DNA from: JAXMAF01 sp046350555
Lineage (GTDB): Bacteria > Planctomycetota > Phycisphaerae > Phycisphaerales > SM1A02
Direction of reading: 5' to 3'
NCBI GenBank assembly: GCA_046350555.1
Contig: JAXMAF010000048.1
Location: forward strand, 1 to 5,592
Length of the DNA: 5,592 bases
Below the pieces are notes generated by a model. That model ran no database searches and was not told the origin of the DNA. It saw only the letters and a program-made list of their open reading frames with translations. The translations under genes were made by a program, and so were the position numbers. Below, in pieces: positions 1-5,592 of the stretch. Every line of letters starts with the position of its first letter. Position 1 is the stretch's first letter.

Positions 1-1136
1 CTGGAGAGCGTCGCCGCGGTGACGATCGCGCCGTCCTGGATGCGCACGCCGTGGTGCGCCTCGTAACGTGACTTCAGGCCGCGCAGGATCGCGATCGTGT
101 CCTCGAGCGACGGCTCGCCGACGAAGACCGGCTGGAATCGCCGCTCGAACGCGGCATCCTTCTCGATGTGCTTGCGGTACTCGTCGAGCGTGGTCGCGCC
201 GATGCAGCGCAGCTCGCCGCGCGCCAGCGCCGGCTTGAGCAGGTTGCCGGCCGAGACCGCGCCTTCGGCCGCGCCGGCGCCGACGATCGTGTGCAGCTCG
301 TCGATGAAGAGGATCACGCGCCCTTCGCTGGCGGCGACCTCGCGCAGCACGGCCTTCAGCCGTTCCTCGAATTCGCCGCGGAACTTCGCCCCGGCGAGAA
401 GCTGGCCGACATCGAGGGCCACGATGCGCGACTCGCGCATCGACGCCGGGCAGTCGCCGCTCACGATGCGCTGGGCGATGCCCTCGGCGATCGCGGTCTT
501 GCCGACGCCCGGCTCGCCGATGAGGACTGGATTGTTCTTCGTTCGCCGCGAGAGCACCTGCATGCAGCGGCGGATCTCCTCGTCGCGGCCGATCACCGGA
601 TCGAGCTTGCCCGACTGGGCGCGTTCGACGAGATCGACGCCGTACTTCTTGAGCGCCTCGTAGCCCGTCTCGGCGTTGGCGTCGTTGACGTTGGTGACGC
701 CCGAGGCCTTGCGGATCGCCTTCACGGCATCGAGGAGCTTCCTGCGATCGCCGCCGGCGACGGAGAGCGCCTCGCGCGCCGGGCTCTTCACGTCGGCGAG
801 CGCGAGCAGGAGATGCTCGGTCGACGTGTAGCTGTCGCCCAGCGACTTGGCCTCCTTCTCAGCCTGTTGAATGACGGCGATCATCGAGCTGCCGGTCTGC
901 GGCTGCGCGCCGCTGACCGTCGGCAACCGCTTGAGTTCCGTCTCCGCCGCGCTCCGCACGCGGTTCGCGTCGACGCCCGCGCGGGCGAGGATCGACACCG
1001 CGACGGCGTTGCGGTCATCGAGCAGCGCCACGAGAACGTGCAGCGGCGAGAGCTCCGCATGACCTGCCGAGACGGCAGCCGACTGGGCGTTGGCGAGCAC
1101 TTCCTGGGCGACGGTGGTGAAACGATCGAGGCGCAT
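1..1136 (-). CDS. clpB: ATP-dependent chaperone ClpB, N-terminal part (cut by window edge)
   Basis: ClpB is a cytosolic hexameric AAA+ disaggregase that threads aggregated proteins through its pore and works with DnaK. The 378 residues visible read collinearly with E. coli ClpB. Residues 1-145 hold the two Clp_N repeats (start MRLDRFTTVAQEVL). The linker (ALKKYGVDLVERA, 161-173) and first AAA+ domain follow: Walker A GEPGVGKT at 207-214, pore loop GAKFRGEFEERL at 249-260, Walker B VILFIDE at 274-280, sensor region IGATTLDEY at 312-320, and arginine fingers ERRF at 331-334. The coiled-coil middle domain and second AAA+ domain lie beyond the left edge. The start at 1136 gives the usual ClpB N-terminus, although no strong Shine-Dalgarno sequence precedes it. 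The pore-loop aromatic is Phe252 where E. coli has Tyr251. The gene is divergent from the mutase at 1451 and separated from it by a palindromic element. The length of the N-domain and the middle-domain-type linker argue against ClpA or ClpC. Confidence 0.97.
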   Translation of the reverse strand, partial: MRLDRFTTVAQEVLANAQSAAVSAGHAELSPLHVLVALLDDRNAVAVSILARAGVDANRVRSAAETELKRLPTVSGAQPQTGSSMIAVIQQAEKEAKSLGDSYTSTEHLLLALADVKSPAREALSVAGGDRRKLLDAVKAIRKASGVTNVNDANAETGYEALKKYGVDLVERAQSGKLDPVIGRDEEIRRCMQVLSRRTKNNPVLIGEPGVGKTAIAEGIAQRIVSGDCPASMRESRIVALDVGQLLAGAKFRGEFEERLKAVLREVAASEGRVILFIDELHTIVGAGAAEGAVSAGNLLKPALARGELRCIGATTLDEYRKHIEKDAAFERRFQPVFVGEPSLEDTIAILRGLKSRYEAHHGVRIQDGAIVTAATLS

Positions 1137-1195
1137 CGATGACGGGGGTGCAAGGCGCGTGCCAGGTGGTTGGGGCGCTGGGGATGGTTCCTGGC

Positions 1196-1361
1196 CTCGT
1201 GTCCCGAGTCAGAAATTCGCGTCATATGTCCGGCCCTGATTTCGCCTGGCGGCGTCGTCGAGACTCCGCCTATCGCTGCGGATAGGCCGTTCGTCTCGAC
1301 TCCTTGCCAGACAAAATCATGTCGCGCCCCTATGCCGCGAATTTCTGACTCGGGACACGAG
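1196..1361. repeat. 166-bp imperfect palindrome with 26-bp perfect terminal inverted repeats (MITE/REP-like)
   Basis: The outer arms 1196-1221 (starts CTCGTGTCCCGAGTC) and 1336-1361 (ends GACTCGGGACACGAG) are perfect reverse complements over 26 bp. Symmetry continues inward with interruptions: 1223-1226 with 1331-1334, 1237-1242 with 1314-1319, 1246-1250 with 1306-1310, 1257-1264 with 1293-1300 (GTCGAGAC/GTCTCGAC), and a central hairpin GCCTATC (1268-1274), loop GCTGCG, GATAGGC (1281-1287). Pairing stops sharply outside the 26-bp arms (C1195 opposite C1362). This is the structure of a small non-autonomous palindromic element: perfect ends, drifting interior and no coding capacity. No target-site duplication is obvious. 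The arms contain AT-richer sequence (CAGAAATTCG) than the surrounding DNA. An alternative is a two-fold symmetric regulatory or structured-RNA element. Family assignment is not possible from one copy. Confidence 0.85.
1268..1287. repeat. Central hairpin of the 166-bp palindrome
   Basis: A perfect 7-bp stem GCCTATC/GATAGGC closes a 6-nt loop (GCTGCG) at the midpoint of the large inverted repeat. If the element is transcribed, this would be the apical stem-loop, with the 8-bp GTCGAGAC/GTCTCGAC pairing (1257-1264 with 1293-1300) stacking below it. No run of T follows, so it is not a terminator. Confidence 0.7.
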
Positions 1362-1438
1362 CGATCGGGAAGGGGCCGTCCTTCGGCCGATGCGCCGCGA
1401 TGGCGGCGGCCGTCCGGCGAACCCGCGTGCGTTGCCTT

Positions 1439-1442
1439 AGGA
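1439..1442 (+). promoter_or_regulatory. Putative ribosome binding site for the phosphohexomutase
   Basis: AGGA lies 8 nt upstream of the ATG at 1451. Of the three in-frame ATGs (1400, 1442, 1451), only 1451 has a Shine-Dalgarno-like sequence at normal spacing. It also places the first residues (MLGKVFKAYDVR) exactly where the family begins. Confidence 0.5.
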
Positions 1443-1450
1443 TGAGGGCC

Positions 1451-2848
1451 ATGCTCGGAAAAGTCTTCAAGGCGTACGACGTTCGCGCGACCTATCCCAA
1501 GCCCCTGAACGAGAAGCTCGCGTGGCAGATCGGCTATGCGATCGCCCAGTACCTCGTCGAGCAGGCCGTCGAGGCGGGGCACGAGGATCCGATGATGCGC
1601 AACGTGGCCGTCGGCCACGACATGCGGAAGAGCTCGCCGGCGCTGTGCAAGGCGATCAAGCAGGGCATGCGCGATTACGGCGCCAACGTGATCGACGTCG
1701 GGCTCGTCGACACCCCCTTCGTCTCGTTCGCCATCAACCACCTCGGCTGCTGCGGCGGCGTGCAGGTCACCGCGTCGCACAATCCGGCCAACTACAACGG
1801 CTTCAAGATCAGCAAGATCGCGGCGAAGCCGGTGGGCATGACGACCGGCCTCGACGACGTGCGGCGCTTCGCGGCGATGGTCGATCGCGAGAAGCTCGTC
1901 GTGAAGCATGGTCGCGAGGAGTCGCGCGATCTCTGGCCGGAGTACCGCGACCACGTGCTGGCGTTCCTCGATCCGGCCCTGGTGAAGGGAACGCGCACGC
2001 TGCACGTCGTCATCGACGCCAGCAACGGGATGGCCGGCACGATGGTGCCGAAGGTCTTCGGCGACGTGAAGGGGCTGAGGATCACGCGGCTCAACTTTGA
2101 CAACTCCAGCGGCGAGTTCGTGCACGAGCCGAATCCGCTCGTCGACGCGAACCTGGCCCAGCTTCGGGAGAAGGTCGTCGCGGTCGAGGCCGACGTCGGG
2201 ATCTGCTTCGACGGGGACGCCGACCGCTGCATGGTCGTCGACGAGCGGGCCGGCATCGTCGGCTGCGACCTGCTGACGGCGTGGCTGGCGCAGGCGTTCC
2301 TCCGCGCGAGCCCGAAGGCGCCGATCGTCTACGACCTGCGCTCGAGCAAGGCGCTGCCTGAATCGATCAAGGCCGCCGGCGGAACGCCGGTCCGCAGCCG
2401 CGTCGGGCATGTCTTCATGAAGCAGAAGCTCGCCGAGACGGGCGCCGTCTTCGGCGGCGAGCTCTCCGGTCACTTCTACTTCCGCGACAACTTCAACGCC
2501 GACAGCGGGGCGATCGCCTTCGCCGCGGTGGCGAGCGAGCTCGCCCGCTCGAAGCAGCCGATGAGCCGGCTCATCGCCCCCTTCCGGAAGTACGTGCAGT
2601 CGGGCGAGATCAACTTCGAGAACGAGGACAAGGAGGGCGCGCTCGCTGCGCTCCGCGCGGCCTATCCCGGCGCGAAGGTCGACGAGCTCGACGGCGTCAC
2701 CCTCGACAGCGGCTCGTGGTGGTGCAACGTTCGCATGAGCAACACCGAGCCGCTGCTGCGGCTGAACCTCGAGGCCGCGGACGCCGCGACCCTGAACGCG
2801 CGCGTCGCCGACGTGGCGAGGCACCTGGGCAAGCGCGTGGCGCATTGA
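1451..2848 (+). CDS. algC: Phosphomannomutase/phosphoglucomutase (AlgC-type alpha-D-phosphohexomutase)
   Basis: This enzyme interconverts mannose or glucose 6-phosphate and 1-phosphate through a phosphoserine and a 1,6-bisphosphate intermediate. It thereby feeds GDP-mannose and UDP-glucose synthesis for cell-surface glycans and storage polymers in the cytosol. At 465 residues it matches the roughly 463 of Pseudomonas AlgC. All four domain signatures are intact: catalytic phosphoserine Ser109 in TASHNPANYNGFK, the metal-binding loop DGDADR at 254-259, the sugar-specificity loop GGELSGH at 335-341 (Glu337, Ser339, His341), and the phosphate-binding loop RMSNTEP at 428-434. The N-terminal motif is KAYDVRATYP, with Ala where many relatives have Gly after the Arg. 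I chose 1451 because it has an upstream AGGA; 1442 would add three residues and 1400 seventeen. The gene is divergent from clpB and followed after 144 bp by the ATPase gene. The motifs favour dual PMM/PGM activity over GlmM (phosphoglucosamine mutase), but substrate preference cannot be read from sequence. The symbol follows the Pseudomonas homologue. Confidence 0.95.
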   Translation: MLGKVFKAYDVRATYPKPLNEKLAWQIGYAIAQYLVEQAVEAGHEDPMMRNVAVGHDMRKSSPALCKAIKQGMRDYGANVIDVGLVDTPFVSFAINHLGCCGGVQVTASHNPANYNGFKISKIAAKPVGMTTGLDDVRRFAAMVDREKLVVKHGREESRDLWPEYRDHVLAFLDPALVKGTRTLHVVIDASNGMAGTMVPKVFGDVKGLRITRLNFDNSSGEFVHEPNPLVDANLAQLREKVVAVEADVGICFDGDADRCMVVDERAGIVGCDLLTAWLAQAFLRASPKAPIVYDLRSSKALPESIKAAGGTPVRSRVGHVFMKQKLAETGAVFGGELSGHFYFRDNFNADSGAIAFAAVASELARSKQPMSRLIAPFRKYVQSGEINFENEDKEGALAALRAAYPGAKVDELDGVTLDSGSWWCNVRMSNTEPLLRLNLEAADAATLNARVADVARHLGKRVAH

Positions 2849-2992
2849 GTTCCGTCTGACTGGGCCGTCTCGAGCGATCCGCCGCGCGCTTGCCCTGGCG
2901 CGAACGGCATGGACGACGCGCCCAACGCGGCGCGTGAACCGACCCGGCCCCGGGGCGCCGCCCATCGTCGACCACCTTCCCCGAGCCATCCG

Positions 2993-4591
2993 ATGAACCT
3001 CTCCACCTTCCTCGCGCATCATGGCCTCGCGACGAATCCCTTTGCGGCCGAGGAGGCCCGCCAGGACGAGGTCTTCGCGCGGCTGGAGGAGGTCGAAGGG
3101 AACGAGTTCCGCCATCCGGACTTCGACAAGATCGCCGGCGATCTCGCGCGACCCGGCAGCGCGGTCGTCTTCGGCGAACGAGGCACGGGAAAGACCGCGA
3201 TCCGACTCCAGTTGGCGCGGCGCATCGCCGAGCACAACCGCGTCGAGCGCACCCATCGGGTGATGTCGATTGTCCACGACGACTTCGATGCGATGCTGCG
3301 CGCCATGGCGCGGCGCGGAGGCGATCCGGTCGCCGCGCTGCGCACGCTGACCCTCTCGGATCACATGGATGCGATCCTCCAGCTCGCGGTTCCGGCGCTC
3401 GTCGACCGCATCCTCGACCCGCGGAGCGGCGACGGCGCGCCCGCCGGCGCGGTGCAACTGCAACTGGACGACGATGCCCGGCGCCGCGCCCGCGAGCTCG
3501 ATCCGCGCGTGCGCGACGGCCTGCTCGTCCTTCAGGCGTGCTACGACCGGCCCGACGGCGCCGCACGGCGCACCTCGAGGCTGCGCCGTCGCCTTCGTCG
3601 GGGCGCGGCGCACGCGCAGGCGCCGCTGCTGTGGCTCGCCGGCCTGCTCGCGGCGGCGGCCGTCGCGGCGGCGATCATCGCCATCACCTTCGCGCCGGGG
3701 CGTCAGGAGCGGACCATCCTCGACTCCGGCGCCGCGGCGCTCGGGTTGATCGCGGTCCTGTCGGCCGCGATCTGGGGCTGGCGATGGCTGGTCCGGGCGC
3801 GGCTGGCGTCGCGATTGTCGCGGGCGCTGCGCGTCGCCGACCGTCCGGCCGAAGCGCTGCGCGCGTCGCTCGGCGCGCTTCCGCGACTTACCGAGCTGGC
3901 GACCCATTTCCCGGGCCCGCCCGGCGCGGGTTCGACGGCCGCTTCCGGTGCCGGATCGGGCGCGGCGTCGGCCTCCGGCAGCGACGACGAGCGGCGCTTC
4001 GCGATGTTCGCGAAGCTGCTCGAGGCCCTTCGCGGGCTTGGTCACAGCGGGATCATCGTCATGGTCGACCGCGTCGACGAACCGATGGCCGTCGCCGGCG
4101 ACGTGGAGCGCATGCGGCTGCTCATCTGGCCGCTCCTCAGCAGTCGCTTCCTCCAGCAGGATGGCGTGGGGGTGAAGCTCCTGCTGCCGCTGGACCTGCG
4201 GCCGCACGTCATGCGCGAGAGCACGGAGTTCTTCCGCGGGGCTCGGCTGGACAAGCAGAACTTCGTCGACCGGCTCGGCTGGGCGGGCGCGACGCTCTAC
4301 GACCTCTGCACCGCGAGGATCAACGCGTGCCGCGCCGCGGGCGCTGCACCGATCTCGCTCATGTCCTTCTTCGACGAGGGGATGCGGCAGCAGGATGTCG
4401 TGGACGCGCTCGACCAGCTCCAGCAGCCGCGCGACGCGATGAAGTTCCTCTATGCGCTCGTGCAGGAGCATTGCACGGCGACGCCCGAGGAATCGCCGCA
4501 GTGGCGGATTCCGAAGCCGACGTTCGACGCGGTGCGCCGACGCCAGGTGGAGCGCATGCAGGAGATGCTCAAGGGCGTGCGCCCGGGTTGA
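2993..4591 (+). CDS. Membrane-anchored P-loop ATPase with two TM helices between Walker A and Walker B (KAP/STAND-like)
   Basis: I do not recognise a named family. The 532-residue protein opens with HHGLATNPFAAEEARQDEVF, an ExeA/AAA-like lead-in, then a clean Walker A GERGTGKT at 61-68. A helical region follows. An Arg-rich patch (193-203, RRTSRLRRRLRR) precedes a hydrophobic helix at about 211-234. A short polar loop (APGRQERTILDSG, 234-246) leads to a second hydrophobic helix at about 247-267, then WRWLVRAR. The flanking positive charge predicts both ends cytoplasmic with the short loop outside. A Gly/Ser/Ala-rich linker (about 310-330) comes before a Walker B-type strand GIIVMVDRVDE at 353-363. 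The C-terminal part contains FFRGARLDKQNFVDRLGWAG (413-432), a region like those after the nucleotide-binding core in STAND/KAP-type ATPases. Membrane helices lying between Walker A and Walker B are the hallmark of KAP NTPases (the F-plasmid PifA group), so a similar role is conceivable but unproven. The start at 2993 excludes 28 Pro/Arg-rich residues that an upstream ATG at 2909 would add. No partner gene is adjacent. Confidence 0.85.
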   Translation: MNLSTFLAHHGLATNPFAAEEARQDEVFARLEEVEGNEFRHPDFDKIAGDLARPGSAVVFGERGTGKTAIRLQLARRIAEHNRVERTHRVMSIVHDDFDAMLRAMARRGGDPVAALRTLTLSDHMDAILQLAVPALVDRILDPRSGDGAPAGAVQLQLDDDARRRARELDPRVRDGLLVLQACYDRPDGAARRTSRLRRRLRRGAAHAQAPLLWLAGLLAAAAVAAAIIAITFAPGRQERTILDSGAAALGLIAVLSAAIWGWRWLVRARLASRLSRALRVADRPAEALRASLGALPRLTELATHFPGPPGAGSTAASGAGSGAASASGSDDERRFAMFAKLLEALRGLGHSGIIVMVDRVDEPMAVAGDVERMRLLIWPLLSSRFLQQDGVGVKLLLPLDLRPHVMRESTEFFRGARLDKQNFVDRLGWAGATLYDLCTARINACRAAGAAPISLMSFFDEGMRQQDVVDALDQLQQPRDAMKFLYALVQEHCTATPEESPQWRIPKPTFDAVRRRQVERMQEMLKGVRPG

Positions 4592-4691
4592 CCGGATCGC
4601 TCCGACCTGCGAACGCGCGGCCCGGGGCCCGGCGACTGCGGCCTGCCGTGCGCGTCCGGCAGCACCGATGCCTTCCCGCTACGATCGCGCG

Positions 4692-5534
4692 ATGCGCACC
4701 TCGTCGCCACCGCTGCGTCTCGGCGCGCACGCCTTCGGCAGCCGGCTCATCGTCGGCACGGGCAAGTACGCCTCGTACGAGATCATGCGCGACGCCCTCG
4801 ACGCCTCGGGCGCGGAGGTGGTCACGGTGGCGGTGCGGCGCGAGCGACTCGTCGACGCGCAGGGTCGATCGCTGCTTCAGTTCCTCGACACGACGCGGTA
4901 CACGATCCTGCCCAACACCGCCGGCTGCTTCGACGCCGCCGATGCCGTGCGCGTCGCGCGGCTCGGGCGCGAGATCCTCGACCAGCTCGGGAATCCCGGC
5001 CGCGACTGGGTGAAGCTCGAGGTGCTGGGGGACCGCAAGACGCTCCTGCCCGATCCGGTCGGGACGCTGGAGGCGTGCAGGGAGCTCGTCGCCGACGGAT
5101 TCACCGTGCTCTGCTACGGCAGCGACGATCCGATCATGGCCACGCGGCTGCGCGACGCGGGTGCGGCGAGCGTCATGCCGGCGGGCAGCCCGATCGGCTC
5201 CGGACGCGGTGTCGCGAATCCCGCGGCGATCGCGATGATCCTCGAGCTGCTCAAGGATCCCGCCCACGGTGGCGATCCGGCGTATCCGGTGATCGTGGAT
5301 GCCGGCGTCGGCACGCCCAGCGACGTGACCATCGCGATGGAGCTGGGGAGCGATGGCGTGCTGCTCAACACGGGCGTCGCGCACGCGAAGGATCCTGTCG
5401 CCATGGCCCACGCGATGCGCCTGGCGTGCGAGGCCGGGTTCGTCGCGGCCCGCGCCGGGCGAATCCCGCGGCGGCTCTACGCAACCGCGAGCAGCCCGTG
5501 GGAAGGCGTGATCGGATACGTGCCGGGCGAGTGA
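4692..5534 (+). CDS. thiG: Thiazole synthase ThiG
   Basis: ThiG builds the thiazole phosphate of thiamine from 1-deoxy-D-xylulose 5-phosphate, dehydroglycine and sulfur delivered by ThiS thiocarboxylate, in the cytosol. The 280-residue protein is a complete (beta/alpha)8-barrel of the family. Motifs seen are SRLIVGTGKY (17-26), AVRR (47-50), LPNTAG (73-78), the Schiff-base lysine Lys108 in WVKLEV (aligned with Lys96 of B. subtilis), GSDDP (143-147), PAGSPIGSG (163-171), DAGVGTPSD (203-211), GVLLNT (222-227), GRIP (256-259) and ATASSPWEG (264-272). It is some 20 residues longer than the B. subtilis protein, with extra residues around NPGRDW (101-106) and KDPAHGGDPAYP (188-199). An in-frame ATG at 4668 would add 8 residues; neither start has a clear Shine-Dalgarno, and 4692 fits the family N-terminus better. 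No thiS, thiH, thiF or thiO is adjacent, and I see no TPP riboswitch (no CTGAGA-type motif) in the 100 bp upstream. Confidence 0.96.
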   Translation: MRTSSPPLRLGAHAFGSRLIVGTGKYASYEIMRDALDASGAEVVTVAVRRERLVDAQGRSLLQFLDTTRYTILPNTAGCFDAADAVRVARLGREILDQLGNPGRDWVKLEVLGDRKTLLPDPVGTLEACRELVADGFTVLCYGSDDPIMATRLRDAGAASVMPAGSPIGSGRGVANPAAIAMILELLKDPAHGGDPAYPVIVDAGVGTPSDVTIAMELGSDGVLLNTGVAHAKDPVAMAHAMRLACEAGFVAARAGRIPRRLYATASSPWEGVIGYVPGE

Positions 5535-5592
5535 GGCGATTGTGGCGCGTGCCAGCCCGGATTATTCATGATGTGTCTCGCCTTCGTGCTCG
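5535..5592. other. Non-coding tail after thiG with an AT-rich motif, possible repeat or element edge
   Basis: After the thiG stop the sequence contains GCCCGGATTATTCATGATG (5555-5573), an AT-rich island in an otherwise GC-rich window. No terminator hairpin is visible before the window ends, and no start of a further gene can be supported. The motif could be the end of an insertion sequence or a dispersed repeat, but only a few dozen bases are available. Confidence 0.3.

Larger units (their letters stand above)
1137..1450. other. Divergent intergenic region between clpB and the phosphohexomutase gene
   Basis: This 314-bp stretch contains no credible gene. It must carry the promoters of both the leftward clpB and the rightward mutase. 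More than half of it (1196-1361) is the large inverted repeat described separately, leaving only 59 bp next to clpB and about 89 bp next to the mutase. I found no clear sigma-70 promoter and no sigma-32-type heat-shock promoter (CTTGAA / CCCCAT) for clpB. A short hairpin (GGCCG-TCCTT-CGGCC, 1374-1388) lies on the mutase side and has no T-tract. Because both flanking genes point away from this region, the palindrome cannot be a terminator for either of them. Confidence 0.7.

Noticed and set aside
168..1142. A 324-codon plus-strand open frame opposite clpB
   Set aside because: It is the antisense shadow of clpB: biased composition, no domain, while the minus-strand frame reads as ClpB throughout.
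1438..1443. TAGGAT as a -10 box giving a leaderless mutase transcript
   Set aside because: There is no -35 sequence at the right distance, and it overlaps the better-supported AGGA ribosome binding site.
1170..1445. A 91-codon plus-strand open frame through the intergenic palindrome
   Set aside because: It simply reads through both arms of the inverted repeat (the same PESEIR/ISDSGHE-type peptides appear in opposite-strand readings of both arms) and has no family features.
2916..2935. A 7-bp GC hairpin (ACGCGCC/GGCGCGT) after the mutase gene as a terminator
   Set aside because: There is no T-tract after it, and such short GC stems are expected by chance in this composition.
2909..2992. N-terminal extension of the ATPase from an ATG at 2909
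   Set aside because: The extra 28 residues are Pro/Arg/Ala-rich without conserved features, there is no ribosome binding site, and the family-like sequence begins at the ATG at 2993.
881..4471. A 1196-codon open frame on the minus strand across the palindrome, the mutase and the ATPase genes
   Set aside because: It is antisense to two genes with intact family motifs, is extremely rich in Arg/Ala/Asp/His/Val with no recognisable domain, and is expected from high-GC codon bias.
4618..4635. GC palindrome around GGCCCGGGGCC before thiG as a regulatory hairpin
   Set aside because: It consists only of G and C with almost no loop and fits chance at this base composition; there is no riboswitch motif or T-tract.
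3538..5013. A 491-codon plus-strand open frame overlapping the ATPase and thiG genes
   Set aside because: It is an out-of-frame shadow of two genes with clear motifs in other frames, and its composition is Arg/Ala-dominated.

Overview
The window is a GC-rich (visibly about two-thirds G+C) bacterial chromosomal segment. It holds four protein genes: one running leftwards off the left edge and three running rightwards. The codon pattern (strong G/C third positions, long spurious open frames on both strands) fits a high-GC genome. The ThiG and phosphohexomutase sequences look to me most like Planctomycetota (Phycisphaerae-type). That is a recall-based impression, and a high-GC proteobacterium or acidobacterium cannot be excluded.

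Layout. (1) 1-1136, minus strand: the N-terminal 378 residues of the ClpB disaggregase (N-domain plus most of the first AAA+ domain), cut by the window edge. (2) 1137-1450: the intergenic region between divergent genes. Its core is a striking 166-bp imperfect palindrome (1196-1361) with 26-bp perfect outer arms and a small hairpin at its centre, best read as a MITE-like or REP-like element. (3) 1451-2848, plus strand: a complete phosphomannomutase/phosphoglucomutase of AlgC type. (4) 2993-4591, plus strand: an unnamed membrane-anchored P-loop ATPase with two transmembrane helices between its Walker A and Walker B motifs, a KAP-NTPase-like topology. (5) 4692-5534, plus strand: thiazole synthase ThiG, without an adjacent thiS. 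(6) 5535-5592: a short tail with an AT-rich motif that stands out from its surroundings and may be the edge of another repeat or insertion element.

ClpB (protein disaggregation), the phosphohexomutase (sugar-phosphate supply for glycans) and ThiG (thiamine biosynthesis) are housekeeping functions with no evident pathway link. The three plus-strand genes are spaced 144 and 100 bp apart, so co-transcription is possible but not indicated. The items that deserve attention are the palindromic element at the clpB/mutase divergent promoter region and the uncharacterised membrane ATPase. I see no tRNA, rRNA, CRISPR array, TPP riboswitch or convincing intrinsic terminator.
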